Shown here one piece after another: positions 1 through 15,319 of a DNA stretch of 64,000 nucleotides. The notes under the pieces were generated by a model that had not been told where the DNA came from, searched no databases, and saw nothing but the letters and a program-made list of their open reading frames with translations. Source of the stretch: Uloborus plumipes (taxonomy: Eukaryota > Arthropoda > Arachnida > Araneae > Uloboridae); NCBI GenBank assembly GCA_038373865.1, contig JAXGGA010005502.1, positions 1 through 64,000 on the forward strand, read 5' to 3'. Positions within the stretch are counted from its first letter, which is position 1. Every line of letters begins with the position of its first letter. The translations under genes and the position numbers were made by a program.

Positions 1-1081
1 GTGAAGTGAAAAGTAAACTTATTGATTTTTTCCTCTAAAAATCTAAATGTCAGTATTTGAAATACGAAAACTTTCGTTCTCTTTGCTATTATTCTGTCAT
101 CTGTTTTTCTTTATTTGCTTTCTCTTAGTTTCAATTTTGAGCTATTAATTTCTTTATAACTTTATTTCTTCTTCTATTTTTGCAATTAGAAAAAAAAAAG
201 GTTAAGTTACGCTTTATACAGACATTTTTTATTCATATAAAGCTAGTAAATGGGGATTTAAATAACATGCACGTCAAGTTTAGTTAAAACTGGGAAAGTA
301 GATAGTTTGTAAAATGTTTGGGAGATAATGGATGGTATGTAAAAATGATGCAAAGCTGTTTTCAAAATTTGATTGATTTATTATTCAACACAGAAATATT
401 AGAACGATGAGTAGTGTTACGTACATTTAATCTTTAATTAAAAAGTAATATTGATTAAAAATAGCTGCATGATAATACGAATACATATATATTTTGTTTA
501 CGATTATTTCAAAAGAAGAAATTCAATGCAATTTTCAACTATAATTATTGTGATTACAGAGAATATTAAGATTCTAACGTCTCAGATACAAGGAAAATAT
601 ATAATTTATAAATTATTAATAAAATATACTTAACTTGGAGGCACACAAATAAGTCCCATGGTACTTGAAGGGTAAATAGCCTTTGAGGGTACTAGATGAT
701 ACTTTTTTTTAACAAATTTGACCCCCTCCCCCTGCGTCGCAAAGAGCCGCACTTTGCTATACTCCCTCCCCATTTTTCCCATGTCAGGCTGTTTTTCAAA
801 AGCATACTCTCATAAAAATTTGTAATGTCACGCTTCTTGTAAACCTCTCTCCCCCTTGACACAACTTCATGAACCTCCTCCCCACAAAACGCGACACCAG
901 TTGTAGAGAACCCCTTTTCTTGGTATCATATCTCTGCTCTGTACTCCCGGTTTGTTCTTATTCTTAATTTTTTTTTTCATTTTTATTTCCAACGGCAGGC
1001 TACAATTAAGATTAATTTAAGGACTCAATTAGTGCAGAACAACAATGAGAATAGGAGGAAATCCCATAGTGACATGTTTAT
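1..1081. other. AT-rich unassigned DNA with a C-rich patch
   Basis: I see no supportable gene here. The short ORF at 451-633 is an AT-rich open frame with no recognisable motif. Positions about 720-905 are C-rich on the plus strand (runs such as CCCCCTCCCC). They resemble, loosely and by eye, the patch at about 6,300-6,400: both contain a 'TGTCRC..CTCTTGT' stretch followed by 'ATGAACC..CCTCCCC'. This may be a diverged dispersed repeat. Confidence 0.4.
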
Positions 1082-1654
1082 GGTTAACCCACACTGCAAA
1101 ACATGAACTGTTTTTTCACAGTATAATACTGGCAGCCGAGGTTCCAATTTAAAACTGTAAGATACGTGGTAATAAACTAAAACTAGCAATTTTAGCTTCT
1201 TACTGTAAAGTTAGAAATTTTAGTTTACTGCGGTAAAATTTATCTGATTGTATTGTAGAAACAGCAGTATAGTACTGGCAGCAGAGGTTCGACCTTAAAA
1301 CTGTAAAATGCACGTAATAAACTGTAAAATTAACTATTTTACAGTTTATTACTGTAAAATTAGCAATTTTGCAGTTTATTACTGTAAAATTAGCAATTTT
1401 GCAGTTTATTACTGTAAAATTAGCAATTTTGCAGTTTATTACTGTAAAATTAGCAATTTTACCGTTTATTGCCGTAAAATTTAACTGTATTATACTGTAA
1501 AAATAACAGTACAATAATGGCAGCAGACGTTCTAGTTTAAAATTTTAAAATTCACCGTAATAAACTGTAAAATTAGCAACTTTACAGTTTATTCCTATAA
1601 AATTATCTGCATTATGCTGTAAAAACGACATTCATTTTTACAGTGTGGTCAACC
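1082..1654. mobile_element. TIR-bounded MITE with internal minisatellite
   Basis: The outer ends form an inverted repeat: GGTTAACCCACACTG at the left and its near complement CAGTGTGGTCAACC at 1641-1654. Inside, a phrase containing 'ACTGGCAGC.GAGGTTC' followed by 'AAAACTGTAA' occurs three times (about 1120, 1265, 1508), so the element has a higher-order repeat as well as the 30-bp array at 1321-1470. There is no coding potential. The superfamily is unclear and no target-site duplication was found. It is most likely a non-autonomous DNA transposon. Confidence 0.6.
1321..1470. repeat. 30-bp tandem minisatellite, five units
   Basis: Five consecutive 30-bp units begin ACTGTAAAAT and end with a TTTATT-type motif. 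The central three (1351-1440) look identical; the first and last carry a few substitutions. Each unit is partly self-complementary (ACTGTAAAAT against ATTTTGCAGT). The units abut without spacers, so this is a minisatellite and not a CRISPR array. The array also produces a spurious repetitive minus-strand ORF. Confidence 0.9.
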
Positions 1655-2213
1655 GATAAGGGCCATAACCTCCCTGTATCATCTGTACACAATAACGTTC
1701 GTCACGTAATAAACCAATATTTTGGCAAAGCCGAAAGTGAAAGCCATTATCAGAATAAACGACTCCATTGCATAGTTAATACCCACATCCCATTTCGCTT
1801 TTTCTATCAACCACTATGAATTCCATCCTATTATGGAAGCCACCCATGCCGTACTTGCCAGACAAACAGATCTCGGAAAAAACTCTCTCCATCTCTCATG
1901 CTCCGCTTCCGACGTCGCATGAAATGAGGATTGGAGAGACGAAATGTCAGGAGCTGTCATTTCCAATATCGTTTTATTCCTGCCTTTCGAGGCAGAAGGA
2001 CGAATTCCCTAAAGTCTCCAGGGAATCTCCTAACATGGAATAGCCCCCGAGAATGATGTTGGACTTGTCATATTGACACAAGGTCTGAATTTATGTTCGG
2101 GTGTCTTATTTATCTCATAATAAACATTGGTTTGCATCTATGAGGAAGAATTTATTGAATGAGAGTGTAACTGAAATGTTTTAAACTACAAAATTTAGAA
2201 AGCAGAATCTTTA
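1655..2213. other. Unassigned intergenic DNA
   Basis: No repeat ends or coding motifs were recognised. A 75-codon open frame at 1816-2043 (plus) has somewhat higher GC than its surroundings but no recognisable domain, and I do not call it a gene. Confidence 0.3.
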
Positions 2214-2950
2214 ATACGAGGGTTGTTTTTTTTTCAACCTCCGATACGCTGTAAAAAAATAACGGATAAAGATTTAAGAAAATGTTGTATCATCAAAAGT
2301 AATGCACAATGCAGGTTTCTTTTTCACATGATCACCATGACGATTGAAGTATTTCTTATATCTGTGAATAAGCTTTATAATACCCTCCTCGAAAAACGTT
2401 GCCGCCAATGACTGGAAGTGAGTTGTGACGGTGTCTTTGAGTTCCACGCCACTTCGGAAGTACGATGCCTATTCCAGGCCCCCAAGCAGGAGTTCTCAAG
2501 CCCCTGCTTTAGCTCAGGAAACAGGTGGAAGTCACGTGGCTCTCGGTCGGATTAAATGGTGGGTGTTCAAAATTGTCCCATTGAAATTGCTGAAGGAGCC
2601 TTTGGGTTACACGCGCGCTATAAAGACGGGCATTGCCATGGATCAGAACAATTTAAGAAGACCGCACGCCTCTTCGTTTGTTTTGCTCACTGTAAGCGTC
2701 GCAAAATTTCACAATAAGAATCTGCTGCAATTCGCTAAACACTTCGCAATTCACACTTGACGGGAGAACCAATAGTGACAGTCTTGTTTATGTAACAGCA
2801 GCTGGACAGAAAATGGCGTATTGGACTCATTAGTGACAGATTGTGTAGAGAGGGAGATGGGCAGTCGCCTACTACGTACAACAGCCACCTGCCACATGCC
2901 TGGCTTTCATGCTATACGATCGGAGGTTGAAAAAAAAACAACCTTCGTAT
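2214..2950 (-). mobile_element. Decayed mariner-type transposon with long TIRs
   Basis: The ends are long inverted repeats. The left, at about 2214-2250, reads ATACGAGGGTTG, a T-run, then CAACCTCCGAT. The right, at about 2914-2950, is its near complement and ends in TTCGTAT. A TA next to each end fits the TA target of the Tc1/mariner superfamily. At ~737 bp the element is shorter than a full mariner (~1.3 kb), so it carries an internal deletion. The transposase remnant inside reads on the minus strand. Confidence 0.75.
2274..2760 (-). pseudogene. Mariner transposase C-terminal remnant
   Basis: Reading the minus strand, pieces of a mariner transposase can be followed. A 'HPPF.P' stretch near 2560-2590 corresponds to the family's HPPYSPDLAPSD block. 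At about 2290-2450 come ELKDTVTTHFQSLAATFFEE and then a 'GIIKLIHRY' segment and 'HGDHVKK', a typical mariner C-terminus, followed by a stop at 2274. The two blocks are in different frames and the N-terminal half with the first catalytic Asp is not recognisable. The element cannot encode an active enzyme. The 111-codon plus-strand ORF at 2425-2760 is antisense to it. Confidence 0.7.
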
Positions 2951-3197
2951 ATTCGATCTGAAAATATATTGCTATAAGTTTGCATGGACAATAGCAATTG
3001 CTTCCACTGCTCCTTACTACATCTTACTCATTTGACTTGTGATATCAACTTATGCGATGGATGAAGTTTAGCTGTATATAGTTAAAAGAAAAAAAATATT
3101 ATAAGCGTGTATACAACGTGCCTAAAAATACAATCTGATTCAATTTTTACTGAAACTGCAGAATAAAACTAGATAAAAAGTCAAAAAATAATGTAAA

Positions 3198-3500
3198 CTA
3201 GCTGCGGGGCCCGGCGTTGCATGGGCATTAAAGCAGTGAGGAAAGTTTAAAAGTGAGTGTTATGGTGATTATGTGAGAAAAGCTATTGTATTAGTCGTAA
3301 AGCAATAGCTTCTGTAGGTATCAAATGTCCATTTAATGTTTTTGAATATGGTTTGATGGTCACAAGACATAACACTTTCTTCTAATGGCTTGCTTTCGTT
3401 GACTAATTTTTGTTGTACTAACGTGTTTCCTCTTTGGAGGAATATTCGACTTAGCGGCTGTCTTAAACGAACCGTTTTGGGTGCCAACGACAGGATGTCA
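3198..3500 (-). mobile_element. Helitron 3' end, minus strand (5' end not found)
   Basis: On the minus strand the sequence ends GCCCATGCAACGCCGGGC...CTAG followed by T: a short GCCC/GGGC hairpin about ten bases before a CTRR terminus, with T after the end. This is the Helitron 3' signature and matches other copies in the window. The element extends rightwards from 3198, but I could not fix the 5' TC; 3500 is an arbitrary limit. A 72-codon minus-strand open frame (3269-3487) lies inside. I see no Rep or helicase motif, so the copy is probably non-autonomous. Confidence 0.55.
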
Positions 3501-4714
3501 CATGGTGAAAAGGGGGGAGAGAACAGTGATTATCTCTTCTACACCTTTTAGATCAATTCCTAATTCGTGGTGAGGATGTGAACATTATTATGCGAGAGCG
3601 CTAAACAAGTTATAGAAAAAAAAATTTTAAATAAAATTCAGGTCAGAAAGTGTTAAAATAAATAAAATTAATCAACATCATTTATGTTTCTGCCAGCACC
3701 GTCAGTGGTACGTATAAGAATTTACGAATCGAACACACGGGCATTTTTGACTGATATAACCATGTCCTATTTGTTTAGAAAAATTTCCATTCCTTAAACT
3801 CAGTCTTCCCGAAGTCAATAAAATGGCTTCCGTTTAACTGACACATTGAGTCAACGTGGGTAAAATAAACGCGATAATGCACCCTGACAAGTGCGCAAAA
3901 TGTCTCACTGGAACTGACTCCTTCCACCCCGAGTCCAGAAAGTGGGTTTTGGGAACGAGAGATGTCAACCTGTGACACCGTGGTTGGATCAAACTGTCTC
4001 TCGCCACATCAAATGGCTAATGTACTGTTTCTTGTCTCGAATCTGTTCGACTCAGCACAGATGCAGTCGACGGGGTGGTTTAGTCAGAAGTTAAGCCCTT
4101 TGTATAGAATATGGTTTTAAAAGTGAGATATAGCTGAATTCTTTCGTAGGGAAATTGACGAACAGGATATATTTCGGTTCAATTCATTCAAATACTGAGC
4201 AATATTTTTAGATGTAGCGTTGGATATAACGTTTCTGTTTTCCTTGGTTCAGTATTCAGCGTAAAAAAAAGATCGAAAGGTTTTTGGAGTATTTAGGTTG
4301 TTCACTAGATAAATGAATTTTGTGGGCTGTTTCATAAGTGTTCTCATGTTTTCTAATGAATATTTTCCTTTGCTTCCGATTCGATCAGAAGCTTATTTTA
4401 TTATTTTCTCAAAATACATTTTTTCATATTTTCATCATGCGTCTGACTATTGTGTTATTTTTTAATTTAAGTTCGTTTCATGACTAATATTTACTTCTTG
4501 TTTAACTGTGATTCTTTTATTTTTGTCTCCAAACATTAATACTTTGTCAACCTTATGTAAGTACTGAAATGCACTTTCGCAAGAATATTTAATTACTTAC
4601 GGAAATATACAATGGCACAAAAAAAGGTTTCTTCATTACAAACTGCTGCAGACATATTTGTCCTACCGCATAGTAAATTCCAATCAGTGGTGTCCATTGA
4701 TTTTAAGAACCTTA
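3500..4714. other. Unassigned DNA between Helitron end and SINE
   Basis: No confident element boundary or gene was found. Part of it may be the body of the minus-strand Helitron that ends at 3198. Open frames of 60-67 codons have no recognisable motif. Confidence 0.3.
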
Positions 4715-4727
4715 AAATTCCGCTACA

Positions 4728-5020
4728 TTTCATTTCACACCTCCAGGGTCCCCCGTACCTACCACAGCTTCGTGGTTTAACCGGGATAGGGCCCTGAAGG
4801 GCGCTCTGTTCTTAATTTTGAACCAGAACCTAGGGTCGAGCAAACCCTAGGCCCAGCACCCCCAGAGGTATCGTTTCACTTGGAGGACTTTGTGACCACG
4901 ACATTTTTAAAGCCTCCCAGCCACCATTAATCAAGGCGGTGGATCTTTGATCGGCTGGGATCGAACCCGGGTCCCTCCGGACACGAGTCCGATGCCTTAC
5001 CGATCGGGCCACCACGGCCC
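4728..5020 (-). mobile_element. tRNA-derived SINE with 13-bp target duplications
   Basis: The minus strand begins (at 5020) with a tRNA-like head: GGCCCGATCGGTAAGG as an A-box-like segment and GGGTTCGATCCC as a B box, the internal RNA polymerase III promoter. A non-tRNA body follows, ending in an A-rich GAAATGAAA. The copy is flanked by perfect 13-bp direct repeats AAATTCCGCTACA at 4715-4727 and 5021-5033, as expected for LINE-mediated insertion. The second copy at 42,144 shares the TTAATGGTG..TAGG-like block, the GTGGTCA.AAAGTC block and a 'CTTCAG.GCCC' 3' block, which makes this a family and not a degenerate tRNA gene. Confidence 0.85.
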
Positions 5021-5033
5021 AAATTCCGCTACA

Positions 5034-7728
5034 GCAGCACCTTCTATTTGTGCCACTGCACCAATAATTTTGAAAGGATAATATATAATTAAAAATGATT
5101 TTGTATTAAAAAAAGAAATGCACGATTGCCAGTGGCAATTGACCGGTGGCGTATGACTTAAATTACCAGCGATATTACTTAAAAACTCTAAAATTAGTGA
5201 TTAATCGCAATTTTAGTAATGAAAACATACTTTAAAAAATGTTAGTATCAAAAGAAAAATTTAGTTTTTTTTTTTTTGCATCGGACGGACTTTATTTGAA
5301 ACTTCCAAATCCTATAGAACTCGAAATTTAACAATTTTCGTTATTGATTTTAGTGTAAGTTGTTAAAAAGAATTTTGAACTTCATCTGGCTATTTTTCTT
5401 TTGCGATTACAAATTTGATTAATGGGGATTATCGTTCCTTTTCCATGTTTCCCATGTCCCTTAGAAAAAAACTAATTATGGTTAAACTGTATACGTGTTT
5501 TGATTTGCGAAATAGATTTCAGTACGAGGTCGGCAATCAGGGTCTTTTTTTTTTTTGAATTTTTAATTTAATTTTCGTACTTGTTAAAGGTTACATTTAT
5601 TTATGCCATCCTACTTTTGAGCCATTTCCAGCTCTTTCTGATTTTCTTCCTCGACTGCTCTGATTGGAAAAAATCCTCCATCTATTCCTTTGCCGACTAA
5701 AGATTGTCGTCCATTCGAGGGGGGGGGGGGGTCCTGATCACTGTGTTTGCACAGCCGAGTGCAATATCGAAGACGGTGGTCAATATTTAAGGAGGTCAAT
5801 AATACCGGCAGGAGAGGGAGAAAGGTTTCCTCCCGTGTGTATTCAATAATCTTGTTGGAGGGGGTGTTTGACTTTACTGTGACATTTCTGATTCTCCTTA
5901 CGCGGATGCGGTCGCTCTTTATTTGCTTGCTGACGATGTCAACAAGACTTTTTTTTCTTTTTTTTTCAATGGGAGGCTAATCGATTATATTTACGCCATA
6001 TGTGGCGTGTTATTTATAGCGTATTGCTATTTGCAAGGGTTTTATTGCTATTTTGAACTTATCTTGAATTTCTTCATTAGAGGCTATCTATAAGTGATGT
6101 AACAGTTTTTGTCAGCATATTTGGTACCCTGTACGCTTTTTCTCAAAGTGTCTGATTTCTCCATTCCACTTCCCTTCTCCTTTTCAAGTGTGACTGTTAA
6201 AAATATAGATTTTAACATTAAAAATCTACATTTTTAGCAGTGACACTATATTCTACAAGCATATTACAATAAAAATGTTTCAATTTCATCCAAAATATAC
6301 GATGTCGCACCTCTTGTTACCTACTCCCTCCCTCTAGTGATTAACTTTCACAACGTTATGAACCCTCCTCCCCCCTCAAGGAGGAATATCAGTCAGGAAT
6401 GATCCTTTAGCTAATCACAGCTGATTACTTAGCACAATATAAGGATTGCTATGTTCTCTCATACCAAGGATAGATTTTTATACTTCAAAATTAAATAAAT
6501 AAATAAATAACATAAGGGATGCATATTTTTAGCATATTCGATGAAATGTTTTTAATTAGAGAACAAAAATGCTGATCTGCTCTTTTCATGTGTGTATGTG
6601 TCCAAATGATGTTTTAAAATATGTTTTTAATCAGGCACAGAAAAATGCATGAATATTACTTTTTTCTGTAGAGGCTAAGCAATCAATTATTTTTGTTCTG
6701 AATTTGACAAATAATTTAAGGCACATTGCAAGTTTGAGGTCCTACTTTGCGCTATAAATGGATAATATTAACATAACATACACTTTGCAAAGTAGTTATT
6801 ATTTTTGAATAACGTTGTTCTCAGTGTAGACTAATTATTTCTCTGCCGAATAGAAATTATTGATGTAAAACGTTATTTATCACTTTTTGTGTAAAAAGTT
6901 AGAAGTAGCATGTGAGCAAAAAAAAAAAGAAAACAAAAACAAAATGCTTCTTTTTCTGATATACTTTTAGACAAAAAGTTTAAAATCCTGAACGAGGGAG
7001 CCATTGTACAATGTACGTCGTCCAAAACAGAAAGTTTTTAGTCTTACGCATAAATGTTAGAGACCTGTGTCCAATTCATAACAAACTTCTAAATTGTATT
7101 CTTAAGTTGGTTAAACGAGTTAACGATTGAAACTTTCACAAAATTCATGTTCAACTCAAAAAATACCAAATCAACATTTCAAATACTAGAGCATTTTATT
7201 GTGCCCTTTAAATGAATAGTTTTAGTTATTTAGTGAAATAGTATAGCTTTAAGTGTTTTGTTTAGAAACCTTTGTTAAAATACATAAGCTGATTCGGCAT
7301 CACTGTAAGTGGGGTCATTTTGTTAGCATAAAACCATTTTTCAAAATCAACATTGTAAAAGGTATCTATTTCTATCTGGTTTTTACACAAATGGTAATCC
7401 TACTGGCTCCTACTTTCTTCAGAGCTATGCTCAGTAAAATGGAAAGCTAAGATCAATAAATTAGAAAAACTAGTTTCATTGGATCACAAAATGCAATACT
7501 GTAAGAAGACAAAACTTAGAAAATAAAAGAAAACAAAATACAATTTGATTTCTTGCAACGTTTTTTATCCATGCCCCTTACCTGTGCATAACCCACACCT
7601 TGAATTTATGAACTTTCCTACGTTGGTTTTCTTTTGTAAACCCCTTACACTTGAAGATGATGCATAAGACCAGAACAAACTCGAGCAAATGATATATCCC
7701 ATATTTTTATTGTGATACATGGGAGCAA
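5034..7728. other. Unassigned AT-rich DNA
   Basis: I found no gene. There is a G run at about 5721-5731, T-rich runs near 5265 and 5548, a (AAAT)n stretch at about 6490-6510, and a small hairpin near 6196-6236 (AAAATATAGATTTT paired with AAAATCTACATTTT). The C-rich patch at 6300-6400 resembles 720-905. The short ORFs here overlap low-complexity sequence. Confidence 0.35.
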
Positions 7729-8678
7729 TATAAAATTAATTGCATGAGGGCTCGGATATTGATGGCTTTGATTTCCTGATAGATGGCCTGACCGAAAGCT
7801 CCCGCTGAAAGGGGAGAACCCAAATTCGATCCTCGAAGCAGCATGATGAATCTTCCAGTCCATTCCAGGGAGGGTTGAACGCTCATGATGGAGCTCTTAA
7901 CTGTGTATTATCTCTGATACCACGATGAAAATGCATTGTTAAAATGGAGGGCATTGAGGGATTATGGAATATTTCAAAATTGCAGTCTGTTTGGAAATTC
8001 TCTCAATTTTAGGGGCTTAACAGAATCTATAAGGCAATATAATCGTTGAGTGGATCTTAAAAATATTCAATTTGTATGGTAAATAATCTCTTAAGACTTC
8101 ATTTAGTTTGTTAATGGTTCTGCAATTCGTCAGAGGGTGGAGGGCGGAAATTGATGCATACAATGTAGACTTAAACGACAATGCTACATGCACTGTTATA
8201 TTGAAACTGTGCTGACCTGATCAGCTCTTATCAAATCAAACTTTTATACTTATTGCTTAATTGCCCTAAATTGCTAATTATAAAATTAATTGCATGAGGG
8301 CTCGGATATTGGTGGCTTTGATTTCCTGATAAATGGCCTGACTGAAAGCTCCCGCTGAAAGAGGAGAACCCAAATTCGATCCTCGAAACAGCATGATGAA
8401 TCTTCCAGCCCATTCCAGGGAGGGTGGAACGCTCATGATGGAGCTCTTAACTGTGTATTATCTCTGATACCACGATGAAAATGCATTGTTAAAATGGAGG
8501 GCATTGAAGGATTATGGAATATTTCAAAATTGCAGTCTGTTTGGAAATTCTCTCAATTTTAGGGGTTTAACAGTATCTGGAAACTCTATAATCGTTGAGT
8601 GAATCTCAAAATATTAAATTTAGATGGCAAATAATCTCTTAAGACTTCATTTAGTTTGTTAATGGTTCTGTAATTGAC
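7729..8678. repeat. 550-bp tandem duplication, two units
   Basis: A ~400-bp segment at 7729-8134 recurs at 8279-8675, an offset of about 550 bp, at roughly 95% identity by eye. Both copies start at TAAAATTAATTGCATGAGGG and end in TTAGTTTGTTAATGGTTCTG. The intervening ~145 bp is not obviously duplicated within the window. Each copy produces the same small minus-strand open frame (7645-7863 and 8231-8413) with no known domain, so these are treated as repeat shadows. Small indels near the 3' part (about 8030-8060 against 8575-8600) show that the copies have diverged. Confidence 0.9.
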
Positions 8679-8679
8679 A

Positions 8680-9266
8680 TTTAATGCAATCATATCTACC
8701 ATTAGGTATTAGCTTTCGAAAGGGGTAATGTTCAGTAAGCGATTCAAAACCCAGTGTGTTAAATTACAAAGTAATTCTTTGTATATGATACTTATTTCCG
8801 CATCTTATGAGATTGTTTGTAAATGAACAAATTTTTCAGTATCGTTTCTAAAAGTCTTGAAAATTGCATCAAATTGAAGTGGAGTCCATATTTCCCTAGC
8901 TTTCGTACACTGAATCAAATATCTAATATATCTAGGGGTTTATAGTGGGATTTTTGCAATAATTGATACATTCTCTTGTTTGATTCCGGAATCTGGTAAT
9001 TCTGTTACGCTATTATTTTTAGTACAATAGGATGTACATACATTTTAAAATTACGAATTGCATGCTTTAAAGTATTGTGTTTGCTGTTGTTCCTTTTTTA
9101 AGTAAATTCAATACAAATTCAGTAAATTGATAACCAAATTCTAGTGTTTTACACAATTCATGTTATCGTATTTGTTGAAATTTACTGATATTTTTATTTG
9201 AAAATACTGTGGAACAATTTTGGTTACCTTTGTCACAAATGAGTCACTAATAATTGTAATAATAGG
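8680..9266. other. Unassigned AT-rich DNA
   Basis: No repeat boundary, RNA gene or coding motif recognised. Confidence 0.3.
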
Positions 9267-9274
9267 CTTAAAGA

Positions 9275-9664
9275 CAGGCCCGTCATTTCGAGTTCGGTCC
9301 CGTCATTGCGGGGGGTCAATCCCCCCCCCCCCCCCGATTTCAGAAAATCAATGTATTTACATATAACTAGGCGTGGTTTTTGCCATTTTTTGGCAAGCTT
9401 ACATTGTGTATACACCCTCCCCCCTCCTGGAAAAATTCGAAATGACGGTTCTGCTTAACGATGACCTTGAAAATTTTGCTGCTTACAGTCAGGAACGTCA
9501 TTTCAAGTTTTTCCAGGAGGGGGGGGCAAAGGGTCCAAACACAATGCAATTTCATCGGAAAACATGAAAAAACACGCCCACCTATATGTAAATACATTGA
9601 TTTCTCAAAGTCAGGGGGGTGCAATTGCCCCCCCCCCTGCCCCCCCCCCTAAATGACGGGCCTG
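9275..9664. mobile_element. hAT-type MITE with poly-C/G tracts (copy 1)
   Basis: The ends are the inverted repeat CAGGCCCGTCATTT / AAATGACGGGCCTG. The 8-bp flanks CTTAAAGA (left) and CTTACAGT (right) agree at six of eight positions, consistent with an aged hAT target duplication. The interior contains further inverted sequence (CCTCCTGGAAAAA... and ...TTTTTCCAGGAGG), and long C and G homopolymers at about 9321-9335, 9520-9527 and 9627-9650. There is no transposase; ORFs across it are shadows of the repeat. The shorter copy at 36,427 has the same ends and a perfect 8-bp duplication. Confidence 0.75.
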
Positions 9665-9672
9665 CTTACAGT

Positions 9673-11012
9673 ACTCATCCCAATTGCATTTATAAGTGAA
9701 ATTACAAAACTAAAATGCTTGTCAAATGTGCACCGACAAGAAAAATAGTGACAGGTGATACTTTTGTAAGACTGATTCTCGGGCTTATGAGTTACTTCAA
9801 AATTTGCAAAAAGTTTTCTTATAAAACGTGGTTAATATGAAAAAAGAACGCGGCTAAACCAAGTTTTCAAGAAAATGCGGCAAAAAGAGCTCCCTTTCAA
9901 GTTTTTTAATTTCAAGCCTCCTAATAGATACTGTGCATCAGTGCAAAAGTATTAATCATCAAAAAGAAAAGAGTGAGAAAGATGGGACTCTCACTGGACT
10001 CTATTTTTTTGGATTCTCTAGATTTGCACTGTTAAAGATAATCCGTTATAGCCCTGACGCGTTGCTATTTGTCGCAATTTCTCGATGAATTGTAATTTAT
10101 TTATGCTCTTTTTTTTGAGCAATGACAAATTGCTATTTGTTTTCATTTTGGACCTCACACGTCGAGTAGACCCTTTTTTAGACTGCATGGGTGGCGAAGG
10201 CACACACGACCACACACACCTATCGCAAGTCGTATTATCGAAAAACATAATTTGAATTCAAGATGTCGAAATTCATTCTTTTTTATTTTAATTATATACA
10301 ATTTAATAATTGATACTATACTCTAATACTTTTACGTTTTAGTTATTTTACGCTTTAAAAAATATTACGGAATTTTCACAAGTAGGAGAAAGCTGTTTAT
10401 CGACCCCCCTCCCCATTCCGCTCTTAACGATAAACGTTCAAGGTCAAAGCTTTCATTGTTAATGGAATTCGACAACTTTTCTGCTAGTAAAAGAGATTAA
10501 TAGAATGGAATGCATTCTCTGAAGTCGAATGAAATGTGGAATGTGCTCTTACTTCGCACATAAGACTTGACAAATGGTTCTCAAGAATAGTTATAATATT
10601 AAATTATAAAGTGAAAAATATGTGTTTAGATTGTATATACAAACAGTGGTAAAGTGTACTCCATTTTCAAAAGAAATATAAATGTCATTAATCATTTGTT
10701 CGTATCTTTTTGTTGTCAATGAAAAACAACTTTGAGGAAATAAATAATGCATCGTTTTTTGTATTTTTTTCTAACTCAAATATTAGCAAGGCTTTTATAA
10801 CACAGACTTCAATGGCTTGGAGCAGGGGTTCTCAATCTTTCAGGTTTTACTCGCCCCCTTTAAACATTGATGAGGGATCCCTCCCTCTTCCACCACCACC
10901 ATATGTGGTCAATACAAGTCGTACACTTGGAATTTAAAACCGAAGTTGGTCTGGGTAGCTTAACCTGATTATTAAACGAAAAATTAATATTTTTTTACTC
11001 AAAACGACAGAT
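9673..11012. other. Unassigned DNA; possible hAT-like start at 10,823
   Basis: No gene found. CAGGGGTTCTCAA at about 10,823 resembles the start of some hAT TIRs, but I could not find a matching right end, so it is not annotated as an element. Confidence 0.3.
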
Positions 11013-11083
11013 GTTTTCATTTTCAATATTTAATATGTTGAAAATGAAAACAAAAGTCCTCGTATTAATTACGAGGACTTTTG
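11013..11083. repeat. Two adjacent perfect-stem hairpins
   Basis: Two inverted repeats lie back to back. The first (11013-11051) has arms GTTTTCATTTTCAA and TTGAAAATGAAAAC around an 11-base AT loop. The second (11051-11083) has arms CAAAAGTCCTCGTA and TACGAGGACTTTTG around a short loop. The stems are perfect in otherwise drifting DNA. They lie about 65 bp left of the Helitron at 11,149. Function unknown; they may be the core of a small foldback element. Confidence 0.75.
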
Positions 11084-11148
11084 AACCAAATACACATTAG
11101 TTTGAGCTCATCTAGGATCTAAGTGAGGTTATTAAGTACTGCTATATA

Positions 11149-15229
<4,081 letters not shown>

Positions 15230-15319
15230 TGTCCAACTTGTGGCTCTATCTGGTTTTCTCAAGAAGAAGGAATATTCTACTTGTGAAAAACAGCTTTAGT
15301 GAGATAATATTACGCTGAT

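Noticed and set aside
1321..1470. Regular 30-bp repeat considered as a CRISPR array
   Set aside because: Units abut with no unique spacers, in eukaryotic TE-rich DNA.
1200..1514. 104-codon minus-strand ORF with repeated IANFTVINCK units
   Set aside because: It is the translation of the 30-bp minisatellite; the unit length is a multiple of three, so the frame stays open by construction.
2425..2760. 111-codon plus-strand ORF
   Set aside because: It is antisense to the recognisable mariner transposase remnant on the minus strand.
4940..5020. Possible tRNA gene (A and B boxes)
   Set aside because: The tRNA-like head is joined to a shared non-tRNA body, has target duplications and a second family copy, so it is a SINE.
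10823..10900. CAGGGGTTCTCAA as the start of a hAT element
   Set aside because: No matching right terminus or 8-bp duplication could be found.
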